Source: Nissolia schottii | Lineage: Eukaryota; Streptophyta; Magnoliopsida; Fabales; Fabaceae | DNA length: 64,000 bases | Assembly (NCBI GenBank): GCA_003254905.1 | Contig: QANU01065951.1 | Coordinates: 60,274 to 124,273 of the forward strand | Direction of reading: 5' to 3' | Shown here: piece after piece, positions 44,204-53,650 of the stretch | Numbering within the stretch: position 1 is the stretch's first letter | Layout: each line of letters opens with the position of its first letter | Notes under the pieces: model-generated | Told to the model about the DNA's origin: nothing | Database searches by the model: none | Seen by the model: only the letters and a program-made list of their open reading frames with translations | Translations under genes and position numbers: made by a program

Positions 44204-44470
44204 GCCGCTCAGCATGACTTTGGGTCCGCTCAGCGGTCCCTGAGACTCGTTCCTCCACTTTTTCAAAGTCATTTTCAAAGGGCTCTCAGGCCGTTCAGCA
44301 GTTATTTGGACCGCTCGGCGGTCTAATGCCGGGTTCTAGAAACATTTTCCATCCTTATCACTAAGTTTCAGCACAAGCCGCTCAGGGAAGAGTAGGACCG
44401 CTCAGCGAGGCATATGGTCACTCAGCGGTTAATGAGTCCGCTCAGCTGTTCATGAGTCCGCTCAGCGATC
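44204..44470. repeat. array of nine short palindromes, core CCGCTCAGCGG, in the solo LTR
   Basis: Nine copies or variants have centres at about 44210, 44231, 44296, 44316, 44383, 44403, 44423, 44443 and 44463. Spacing is 20-21 bp within pairs or runs and about 86 bp from one pair to the next in the first part. The best copy is GTCCGCTCAGCGGTCC. The arms pair around a single central base. The spacers are unrelated to each other. The array lies about 590-850 nt downstream of the presumed transcription start. Confidence 0.88.
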
Positions 44471-45083
44471 CCTGGCAAAACTGCAGCATACCCCATTGTT
44501 TTCCTTGCTTTTTCTTTCTCTTTTCTCATTGCCAGTTCTTGGGAATCTTACACATGTTCCACCACTCATATTCCTATCTAGTCCAGGTCACAGGACCCTT
44601 AAGAATCATCATCAAGTCCTAGCATAATAGTTCTCACGTAACATAATCATAAGGCATACAAGCACATAAACACATCCAAGCAAACATAAGCCACCAAGGG
44701 GTGAGCAAAACCAAGGTTACCCACCTTCTTTAGAGGCTTTGGAGGCAGATTGGATGATGAGAGAGTTGGGGGAGAGCGGTCCTCCGAGTGCAGAGCTTTT
44801 ACCTGGCTTCCGTCAGGTTTTCCCTCGGTTTTGACTGTTCCTGCTAGCTCCTGGCTTGCTTTCACCCCTCTGAGCTCCTCTTGGCTGCACTTTCTCAAGC
44901 TGCCTCTAGGGATTTTGAAGGTTCTTTGTGGGTTTGGGTTAGGGAATTCCTGAGGAAAGTGAGCTGGGTTTAACGCTGGCGGTGCTTGGGTCTCCAGTTT
45001 GACAGAACAGCAGTCGATCGGGCAAACGGACAGAGTTCTGGCAAGGTTTCAAATTTTCCATGTCATTTTCGATTTTGCAGGGG

Positions 45084-45091
45084 TATTTATA
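45084..45091 (-). promoter_or_regulatory. LTR promoter TATA box
   Basis: GGGCTATAAATACCCC on the minus strand, followed by TGCAAAATCGAAAATGAC, is a strong TATA motif within the LTR. It sets the U3/R boundary near 45050. Confidence 0.65.
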
Positions 45092-46534
45092 GCCCAAGGG
45101 CTGAATGCCCATTTTACCATTTTACCCTTTGCAAAAATTACCAAAATGCCATTTTAATTTAATTTCCTAATTATTTAATTAGTTTGGATAATCTTAAAGT
45201 TAAATCAAGTCCCATCGATGAATAGTGACCATTATTTTATTGTTTTCCTTGGAAAAAGCTGAATAATCACGTGGTCAATGGAGGTGTGGGCCCCTCCCGA
45301 TCCCGTTTCGCTCATTTCCAGTTGTTCGCAGTCTCAGTGCGTCGCGCACGGTCGTCCGAAAAATATTTTGCTTGTGCCGTCACGATCCTCTAATTGTCCT
45401 CTACATGGAGGTGTGATTACTTCAAGGTGTTGGTGAATTTTTCTCCGGAGGTATATTTTCCACAGGTATCTTTGATACACCGTTGAGTCCTGGTGACTGC
45501 AGACCACCGTCCCGCTCACAGTTTCGCTGTTGCCCAATCTTCCTAATAAGGTTGTGGGACTATTCTAAGTTGTTTGTACCCTTTCTCCGGTACAGGGTAC
45601 GTGTCTAGAGACTTTGGGACTCTCCGCTCAGTTCTATTGGCTAAACGGGGCTAAACGGGGCCAAACGGGGTTGTTCTAGTGTCTGTAGAATTGTCAGAAA
45701 CTGAACAGAATTCCGTCTGGCAGACAGTTTAGGTTTTCTATCCAATTCTAAAGGTTAAAAGGAATCGTTTGAGTGTCAGTAGAATTTTTAGAAACTAACT
45801 AGAATAATTTCTACAGGCACTCGTGTCCTAGGGAATCAGGCTTCTATTTTCCTGACGTCTCCAGCGTTGCCAACGTTTTTGGGCATCCTTTCTTATCTCT
45901 AAGCTTTTTGGTATTCTACACTCCTTCTAGTTATTTTAGATTCTCCCCTTTCACCTTAATATCTTAAGGTTACCATTCTAACCTCGATCGCTCCTGATTT
46001 CATATTCTCTTCGCTTCCCTCCGTACACTTAACACCTCTTCCCTTTCAAGCCTACTACACTCTCCTTTGTCCTCCAGAACCCAACCTTTCATACTTCTTT
46101 AGGTAAAATCTAAATTGGATTATGCCGCCACACTCGGACTTGATCTCGTCACACTTGATTATTATTCCACCTTCCTAGATTATGCTTATACCTCCAACCT
46201 TAGTTGTGCTCTTACCTAGGTCCTTAACCCCGTTTATACGATGCGTACATGTCCTCTTTAAACTTATTTCTTCCACTGCCAAGTTTACTCGACTCTCATG
46301 CATTCTTCTCTTTACTTTCTTGTTTTCCACCTCTGCTCAATAAGCCTTATTCTTCCCCCTTCGAGATTTCAAAGCCTAACCTCCCTAAATCTGGCACTTG
46401 TCCACCCTAGTCACACAGTCATAAGCATCCCGGTGCTTGACGGACACCTGTAATTCACGCTTCCAACCTCTAAAAAAGTTCGCACACGAACTTACTAGGC
46501 GAAACCTTTGCTAAGGGAAAACTGGGATGTTACA

Positions 46535-46539
46535 ACTGC
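46535..46539. repeat. target site duplication ACTGC, right copy
   Basis: This matches 42602-42606 exactly and marks the right edge of the solo LTR insertion. Confidence 0.85.
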
Positions 46540-47263
46540 AGCACTTGAAATCACCACTGCTATCACCAAATTTGCAACCCACCACATAGAGAAAGAGAGA
46601 GAACAACCACCATCGAGCAACCCACATCAACCACACCCACCGAACCACCACCATCCACCTTTGTTGGACCAGTACAACCGTGAGCCACCGCCACACACCC
46701 TTCAAAACTGCAAGCCACCTTCGCCGAACTGGTGCCATTGCGGAGTGGTCTTCGCTCCAACTTCTTCCTCAGTTCCTATTTCTTTCCCTCTCTCTTTCTC
46801 TTTCTTCCTCTCTCTCTCTCCCCTATTTCTCATTTCTAATCCCTAATTAGGGATTGAGAGCCAGCTCTGATAGGGGGGTGTTTTTGATTGGGATTGGGAT
46901 GAGAAGAAAGTGGAAGGAAGAAGAAGTAGAAGGATATGATGTCGGTGGGGTGATGGAGTATGAGATGAATGTGATAGGGGTGCAATGACAGTGGTGGTTG
47001 GGGAATAAGAAGAAGATATTGAAGGAAGAAGAAGTTGTGTGTCTAGTTTTACGTTTTTATTATTTAAGAAAAATGAAATGACCTCATTTTTGGAGAGAAA
47101 AAGAGAGAAAATGGAGGGATTAACACTAGTGTTCATTAACAATCTCATTACATGAGAAACCAATATGAGCAACATTTAAAGATTTTAAGTATGAAGTTGA
47201 TAAATTTTGTTTTATTAAGAACCTAGTTGACGCTTACGTTGATTAACTAGTCCACAGTTTTCC

Positions 47264-47271
47264 TATAAATA
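47264..47271 (+). promoter_or_regulatory. TATA box of CFIm68 copy B
   Basis: TATAAATA lies about 270 bp upstream of the ATG at 47538. A long leader, possibly with an intron starting at CCCTG|GTAAGATCT (about 47412), would connect them. The motif is only about 30 bp from the right edge of the transposon at 41757-47235. Confidence 0.5.
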
Positions 47272-47537
47272 TCCTATCTTAAAAAAGTTACGGTAAAAAT
47301 TCACTGTTGCGACCAAAAATGAAATAAAACACGATTAGATTAGGGTTTGGGCCCCGGGATCTTTTCTCTTCTTCTACACACAACGCATGACACCTTCTTC
47401 TTCGCACTCCCTGGTAAGATCTCTTCTCCTTCTCTACGCTGCGTTTTGATCTCACTGTTTTCTTTCACTGCGAACCCTAAAAGAAATCATTACTTTTCTC
47501 TCTCTGAAGAAGAAGGGGAAAAGATAATAACCCAATA

Positions 47538-49682
47538 ATGGAGGAAGGCGAGGGAGGGTACGGTGAGAGCGGGGATCCCATGGATCAGTTCCACCGTAAC
47601 GAAGCTATATCCGCCGTCGCCGACGATGGTTTCTTGGCCGAGGAAGACGACGATTACGAGGACCTTTACAACGACGTCAACGTCGGCGAGGGCTTTCTAC
47701 AATCATTGCGCAAAAACGACGATCCAGGGCTTCGAAACGACGACTCTGTTCAGGACAACAAGAAGCCACAGCAAGATGCCGCTGGGGTTTCGATACCCGG
47801 TGTTGGTGGTGGCAGTGTCGGTGATGGCGCTGGTGGTGGGGTTGTGGATGGTGGTTCTAGGATTTCTGGGTTTCAGAATCAGGGGTTTAGAGGGAATGAT
47901 TTGGGTACCAAAGGGGGCGGTGGATCTGGAATTAGGGTTGAGTTGGGGCAGCCATCTGGGAAATTGAGTGAGATTGAGAAGAAGAGTGGCAATGATGGTG
48001 TTGCGGTGCAGGGGATTGGACAGCAGCCCCATGGTGGAGTTGTTGGCTCTGTGGGGAATGAGGGTTTAGTTAGGCCAGGCGGTGGCGGTGTTGGTGTTGG
48101 TGTTGGTGGAGTTGCCGGAGGAGATGTTAATAGGGTTGGTGGAAATGGGGTTGGGAATAGTGTGAGTGCTGTTACTCCTGTTAACACTGCGGGACCTGGA
48201 ACCGGGGCTCTGGTGGGTGGCGGCAGCGGTGTCGGTGCTGCTGCCGGTGGAGGTGGTGCTACTGGTGGAGGTACTATATTGTTTGTGGGTGATTTGCATT
48301 GGTGGACTACTGATGCTGAGCTGGAGGCTGAGCTTTGTAAATATGGGCCTGTGAAGGAGGTGAAGTTTTTCGACGAGAAAGCCAGTGGAAAATCCAAGGG
48401 GTATTGCCAGGTTGAGTTTTATGATCCTTCTGTTGCTACTGCTTGTAAGGAAGGGATGAATGGGCACACGTTTAATGGCAGACCATGTGTTGTTGCTTAC
48501 GCGTCACCTTTTACGGTTAAGAAAATGGGGGAGGCTCAGGTGAATAGGAATCAGCAGATGACCCATTCTGCGGCTCCCCAGGGTAGGAGGGGGCCTGCTG
48601 ATGCGGGGCCTAAGCCTGGTGGGAGTAACATTGCGACGGGTGGTAACTACCAAGGTGGAGATGGAAATAGAGGTTACGGGAGAGGTAATTGGGGAAGGGG
48701 GAATAATCCTGGGATGGGGAATAGGGGGCCTGTTAATCCTATGAGGAATAGGGGTGGTGGGATGGGTGGCAGAGGTATAATGGGAAATGGTGGGAATGGA
48801 TTTGGACAGGGTATCGGTGGTACTCCGCCTTTGATGCATCCTCAGCAAATGATGAACCAAGGTTTTGATCCTGCATTTGGTGGTCCCATGGGTAGAATGG
48901 GCAGTTATGGAGGCTTTCCTGGTGCCCCAACACCACCATTCTCAGGCATGTTGCCGTCATACCCTGGTGTTGGTGGGGTTGGTTTGCCTGGAGTAGCACC
49001 TCATGTTAATCCTGCCTTTTTTGGAAGAGGGATGCCAGTGAATGGTATGGGGATGATTCCTGGATCTGGTATGGATGGGCCTAATATGGGTATGTGGTCA
49101 GATCCAAGCATGGGTGGATGGGGTGGTGAAGAGCATGGTGGTGGCAGAGCTGGTGAATCAAGTTATGGGGAGGAAGCTGCATCGGACCACCAGTATGGTG
49201 AGGCCAGTCATGATAGAGCGGGATGGCCTAATGCTGCGAGGGAAAAAGATAGAGGATCAGAAAGGGATTGGTCTGGTTCTTCTGAGCGAAGGTATAGGGA
49301 TGATAGAGATCAAGGATATGAGAGAGATGCACCTAGAGAAAAAGATACGGGCCATGATCATGAATGGTCAGAAAGAAGGCATCGCGATGATAGAGAAGTG
49401 GGTCGAGAACGATCTCGAGACCGTGATCGGGAACGATCTCGGGACCGTGATCGTGACAGGGACCGTGAACGAGATCGTGACCGTGACAGGTACAAGGAAG
49501 ATAGGGACAGATATGCAGACCATCATAGGTACAAAGACCGTGAAGCAGACCATGAGGATGAGTGGGAAAGGGGACGGTCTTCTAGGACTCATAGCAAATC
49601 ACGATTATCACAAGAGGAGGATCACCATTCTAGGCCAAGAGATGCTGAGTATGGGAAGAGGAGGCGACTTACCTCTGAGTAA
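47538..49682 (+). CDS. CFIM68: CFIm68/CPSF6-like pre-mRNA 3'-end processing factor, copy B
   Basis: The intronless CDS codes for 714 residues and is nearly identical to copy A from end to end. It has the acidic N-terminal motif, an RRM at about 246-325 (ILFVGDLHWWTTDAEL, KGYCQVEF), a glycine/methionine-rich middle with RNRGGGMGGRG, and an arginine-aspartate/serine tail. The tail's direct repeat (RERSRDRDRERSRDRDRD) varies in codons and length relative to copy A. Most differences are conservative or fall in glycine runs, so both copies look functional. The expected role is the large subunit of cleavage factor Im, with RS-like tail contacts to other processing or splicing factors. At a site where copy A has a GTAAGA splice-donor-like motif soon after the stop, copy B reads GAAAGA. 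Confidence 0.93.
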   Translation: MEEGEGGYGESGDPMDQFHRNEAISAVADDGFLAEEDDDYEDLYNDVNVGEGFLQSLRKNDDPGLRNDDSVQDNKKPQQDAAGVSIPGVGGGSVGDGAGGGVVDGGSRISGFQNQGFRGNDLGTKGGGGSGIRVELGQPSGKLSEIEKKSGNDGVAVQGIGQQPHGGVVGSVGNEGLVRPGGGGVGVGVGGVAGGDVNRVGGNGVGNSVSAVTPVNTAGPGTGALVGGGSGVGAAAGGGGATGGGTILFVGDLHWWTTDAELEAELCKYGPVKEVKFFDEKASGKSKGYCQVEFYDPSVATACKEGMNGHTFNGRPCVVAYASPFTVKKMGEAQVNRNQQMTHSAAPQGRRGPADAGPKPGGSNIATGGNYQGGDGNRGYGRGNWGRGNNPGMGNRGPVNPMRNRGGGMGGRGIMGNGGNGFGQGIGGTPPLMHPQQMMNQGFDPAFGGPMGRMGSYGGFPGAPTPPFSGMLPSYPGVGGVGLPGVAPHVNPAFFGRGMPVNGMGMIPGSGMDGPNMGMWSDPSMGGWGGEEHGGGRAGESSYGEEAASDHQYGEASHDRAGWPNAAREKDRGSERDWSGSSERRYRDDRDQGYERDAPREKDTGHDHEWSERRHRDDREVGRERSRDRDRERSRDRDRDRDRERDRDRDRYKEDRDRYADHHRYKDREADHEDEWERGRSSRTHSKSRLSQEEDHHSRPRDAEYGKRRRLTSE

Positions 49683-51616
49683 CTTCATTTGCTACTACTT
49701 ATTATATGTCTGAATACTTTCCATTGAGAAAGGAAAGATCAGTAACATGAAAGTCAGGATCTGTCATGATTGATTTGATTCTCTGGTTTAGTTCTGCTCC
49801 TCTTGTCCAGAAGTTGTTGTGCAGATATTTCATTTCAATTGTTTGTCCCGGTTACTTCTTGTAAGGAGCATGGCTTCTTTCTTCTGCAGACAAAGGTTAG
49901 TTTTAAATTTGCAATTGTCCGTCTGCTTGTGTTATTGATGCGTGATACCTTCCTGCTGCCTGCTGTGCTTATTATGATGAATAAGACTAAATGCATTTTC
50001 TCTATGTTGTTTTGGTGAACTTTTCTAAATGATACAGAACTAACTGTTGGCTGAGTCTCTGTTTTATATAGATGACAACAAACTAGAGTTACTTTGACTG
50101 TTCTTTAGAGTTTTTAGCAAGTAGATTTCTGTGGGGTGTAAAAAATGTTAACTTCCGCTTAATGGAATAAATCAGCATTTTTGAGATCAAGTCTTCAAAA
50201 CTAAGGGAAAATGTAATTTTGTCCAACTTACATAGAATCAAACAATTGATATAAGCTCAGGCAACCTAGAGTGAAACTACTTCCAAAAAATGAGAAGCAT
50301 GAAGACAGTCTGCACAAGGATCAAGTTTCTTTACCATTCTTCATAATTGAATTTTGCTTGTGATCCCCAGTGTGTGGATGCATTGCTTTCCTGCCTCCCT
50401 CTGCTATGCCATGGATGATGGGGGAGTTAATGTGGTTATTTTTTCTTATCTGTTGAAGGCCAACCATGTCTTCAGGTTGACTTGGTGACTGTATGTCATC
50501 TGCTGAAAACTTCAGTTCTCAAAAGTTTTCTTATCTATACAATTAAATAAAGGGGATTCCCCTTTTTGGTGGTCAATTTTTTAACCCTTTTTACCCTTAT
50601 CCATTATCTCACTTTCTAGGTAGTTATTTAACTTGCTCCATAATTTTTTTTTGGTTGTTTTTTTTTTTTGCTATTTGTAGATGTTTTTTGAAAAAATTGT
50701 CTTAAAAAAACTCACTCCCTCAAAGTTCAACCACCTACACTTCTATGTTAATTTCTTCCTAATTCCACTATTTATTCTTTCTTTCATTCATTTTGTCATC
50801 TATGTTCCATATTTGAGAGGCACGAAGTGCCTGCCAAGGCACACTAGTGGTAAATAAGCAAACTACAGGAATTTAAATTCTGGAGTCAGCTGTACATATA
50901 ATCCATTTATGTGCATGCTGGTAACAAGTCTGCCAGACAATTCATTACACTTGTCCCCTTCCACTTATTCTTTGGTGTAAACATATTTTTTCATGATGTG
51001 ATAGTGCTTTTAAATATTTTAGCATACGAAAGTCATATATTCACTAGTGGATGTATTTATCTGTTGTTCGATATAGGCATATATTATTGGCTATGATTGT
51101 TCTTTCCGGAAGAAATTATTCTGATTTTATGGTAAGAATTATAATATATCTACATTCAAGCTGTAAATAATCTGTTATGGGATAGCTTTCTCGACTTGGT
51201 TAACCTTGTAATTCCCTCTAATGCTTAAATTTACCAAGAATACTATATATTTGAATAAATTATTTTGGGTATTTGTTTTTAGACATAGTTTTCATAAGTT
51301 GCTCCTTTAATAAAGAACTGAGCTGCAAAAGCATCTTTGTACATGGATATGAGAAAGGGGTAAGAAATATCTTGTGTCTTAAAGTCATGCATGTGTAAAT
51401 ACTGCTGGATTAAATGCTTGGGTTTGGCCGTTCTTGAATGATTTATATTTTATATTTCTATGAAATTTTAAAGCTATATGAATTTCTTTTTAAAGCTACA
51501 ATAAAAGTCCATCCCTTCTCCACCGGCTTCTCTGTTGTCACCACAAAACTGACAAAGAGAAAGGGTGGTTAATTATGATAGTATTCTTTTTTCCCTTTTA
51601 TATGTATATGTATCCG
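49683..51616. other. 3' UTR and downstream part of the right arm
   Basis: No second gene is visible. The near part (about 49683-50030) is the probable 3' UTR, with blocks shared with the left arm (CTGCTCCTCTTGTCCAGAAGTTG, AGGAGCATGGCTTC). The rest is T-rich, with scattered blocks shared between the arms. Confidence 0.55.
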
Positions 51617-51782
51617 GGTGAATCTTGACGCAATAGTAAGGTTGTTGCCTTGTGATCTTGAGGTCAAGAGTTTAAATCTTGGAACTAGCCTCTTTGCTTA
51701 CGGGGATAAGGTTGTGCACATTTACCCTCACCAGACCCCTTTTAGGCAGGAGTGTGTGCCTCGTGCATTGGGCCCTTTTTTT
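51617..51782 (+). mobile_element. Au-type SINE
   Basis: The element shows AATAGTAAGGTTGTTGCCTTGTGA (box A region), TTGAGGTCAAGAGTTTAAATCTTGG (box B region), AACTAGCCTCTTTGC, GGGGATAAGGTTGTGCACATTTACCCTC, and a T-run end after CGTGCATTGGGCCC. This is the typical order of plant Au SINEs. The target duplication is not clear. The corresponding site in the left arm of the inverted duplication lacks it. Confidence 0.85.
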
Positions 51783-52385
51783 ATTGAATTATTCCATCTA
51801 TTCTATGGTATGGCTTTGTTGTAATCAGTGAATGCCTTCTGAATTTGCTACTATTATTATAATGGGTCCTTGTGTTATGTAGGGACAGCTGTTTTGAGAA
51901 AGGAAACTGTTCATTCAAACTCTGGGTTGCCTTGGGGATTAAGTGCCATTAACATTGGAGATCCAAGCATGACAATTCTATTCGTCCATTGAAAAGTGGA
52001 ACTTTTGCTATGAAGTTATTAGCTTTCGATTTGCATTTATGTTTTAGTTATTAGCACATTATTAAAACATAAGCTGTTGATGTAATGGGTTTAACTTGCT
52101 TAAGTCTGAAATGTGGTGAACTGTTTAGAACTTAATGTTTGAATGATGTATTAGGATTTAGCAGAGGATGTTGATAATGTGCCGTTTCTGGTTGGCTCCC
52201 TGTTGTATCATTTTTTTTTCCCCTCTTCCTTTTTGGTGTTTTATACTTGACATTTTGTTAGTGTAGCGGTTGAGCCTGTAGCTATTGTGTATGATGTAGA
52301 GAGCTAACCATTCAATTACTGTAATTCATATCTTCTGTTCATCACTTACTGTAATCATTCGAAGCTGGAGAGTTGTATATCCTTT

Positions 52386-53516
52386 TTTAGTCATAGGGGA
52401 ATTGTACATCCTTTTTATTGTCATAGGGGAATTGTATATCTTTTTCTGTTTTATCATTTTTTTGGGTCAAGGGAATTGTATATTCTTGTTCTCATGTATA
52501 TAATGATAATATTTGCTTTACGTATAAATGTGTAGTCCATCTCAAGTTGTGTCGTGGTCTTGTTTACTGGTCAAACGGGATCCAACTGTTGAGAGTCGAT
52601 GGCCTTGCTATGTTGAGGATCTCGTTTTTTAACTACAGTTGGCAGTCCTGTTTATTCACTCCTTTCAGAAATACAGTTTGTAAACATAAATCCTTTCATT
52701 ATTTTGCTTATTTTTCCTTACCTATATTTATAACTTCTGAAAGTTCGCTCTAGAAATCATTCTGAGATTGGTGACTGTCCCCATTTATTCTTCTGTATTG
52801 ATGCTTCTTAACAATAAAATTTATAAAATGATACAAATTCATTCATTATTTTTCTCGTCTTTTCCTCCTAATCTTTTTCTACTTCCAAGCTTATGGATTG
52901 AATTCCATCTAGAAACTATTGTGTTTAGGGTCAATTTTTTGCTTGTACAGTTGTACTCTGTTGATAAACCAATTCCTTTGCGCTTCCTGCGGTTTTTTTT
53001 TTTTGGCTGAAGGAATCTTTGGATCAAGATTCACTGCAGGTGATCCATATCCCACGTGAGCAAGCATGCTCATTCATTGCTTACATTTGTTTTAGATATG
53101 AATGCAGTTTGTGTAGGAGTGGTATCATTGTGTTTTTGCTTACTGAATACCAATTATGTCATTACTAGTTAATTTTACATGTTGATTTATTTATCTATCT
53201 ATGATGATCTATAGGCTTGACCAACTCCATGAAGGCTTCCTATTCCATCGCAATTTGATAATATTTGCCCATGAAAATAATAGTGGTGACCTTGGATGAT
53301 TGATTTGATCATTGGATTTTTTTTTTGGTTTGGTGGTTAAGATGACATTTATGAGTATATGTTCTGCATGATTCGGTTTTATATTCCTTGTGGTTAAATA
53401 TTTAGTTTCCCGTATTTGTGAGATTTAATGTGTTTGCTGGTTTCTTGTGGCTTTCATGCCGTCCAGTCTTGAAAGGGAGGGCTTAAAGAGAACAAGTAAA
53501 ATAATTAGGATTTTGC
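52386..53516. other. intergenic, no gene seen
   Basis: T-rich sequence with short frames only. A duplicated TAGGGGAATTGTAYATCYTTTTT unit lies near 52393-52445. Confidence 0.45.
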
Positions 53517-53650
53517 TAAGGGCACTTGTTAAGGAAACACAAATAGTAATTTTATATTAAAAAAATGTGAAACTTGTATGTTTTCAATAATAGTCAATGC
53601 TTTATAGACTTAAAATTTTTTCATTTTACTTTCCTTAACCAATGCCCTAA
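53517..53650. mobile_element. Tourist-type (PIF/Harbinger) MITE with TAA target duplication
   Basis: Terminal inverted repeats GGGCACTTGTTAAGGAAA and its partner (reverse complement GGGCATTGGTTAAGGAAA) bound a 128-bp body at 53520-53647. TAA is present directly on both sides (53517-53519 and 53648-53650). The 3-bp TWA duplication fits the PIF/Harbinger group. Confidence 0.85.

Larger units (their letters stand above)
42607..46534 (-). mobile_element. solo LTR (3.93 kb) of a Tekay/Del-like Ty3-gypsy element
   Basis: The sequence starts TGTAACACCC and ends GGGATGTTACA, with a perfect ACTGC duplication on both sides and no internal coding region, which defines a solo LTR. Other copies of the family have gag on the minus strand, so the element runs right to left. 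U3 would be about 46534-45055; it contains three tandem CTAAACGGGG units (45641-45670) and a diverged duplication of about 95 bp (about 45676-45830). The TATA box is at 45084-45091, and R-U5 is a very long leader of about 2.4 kb down to 42607. The leader has a duplicated TACCGGCTCACCCGGGTTAGCG block (about 43486-43575), hairpin-forming blocks and a palindrome array. Confidence 0.9.
41757..47235. mobile_element. long-TIR non-autonomous element, split by a nested solo LTR
   Basis: The left end (from about 41760: AGTGCCAACTAGGTCCTTG) and right end (to about 47232: AACCTAGTTGACGCT) are inverted copies. The similarity continues inwards for several hundred bases: TTGGT...TGAGGCCATTAACTGACGC against the inverse near 47120-47165, and CTTATTCTTCCCC..CAACCA against the inverse near 46990-47010. 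Without the LTR the host element would be about 1.55 kb. The interior is C/A-rich low complexity without a transposase. Its right edge lies about 30 bp from the TATA box of CFIm68 copy B. Confidence 0.65.
47345..52385 (+). repeat. right arm of the 5-kb inverted duplication
   Basis: This is the counterpart of 38000-32900 in reverse orientation, covering leader, CDS, 3' UTR and about 2.7 kb downstream; the match fades after GTAATCATTCGAAGCTGGAGAG near 52355-52380. It carries an Au-type SINE (51617-51782) that is absent from the left arm. The block TTATGTAG|GGACAGCTG near 51877-51895 is shared with the left arm and looks like a splice acceptor of a 3' UTR intron. Confidence 0.85.

Noticed and set aside
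44647-44898. 83-codon minus-strand frame in the solo LTR leader
   Set aside because: The frame is not kept in the LTR copy at 39250-40794, where the corresponding part has different frames; probably chance.
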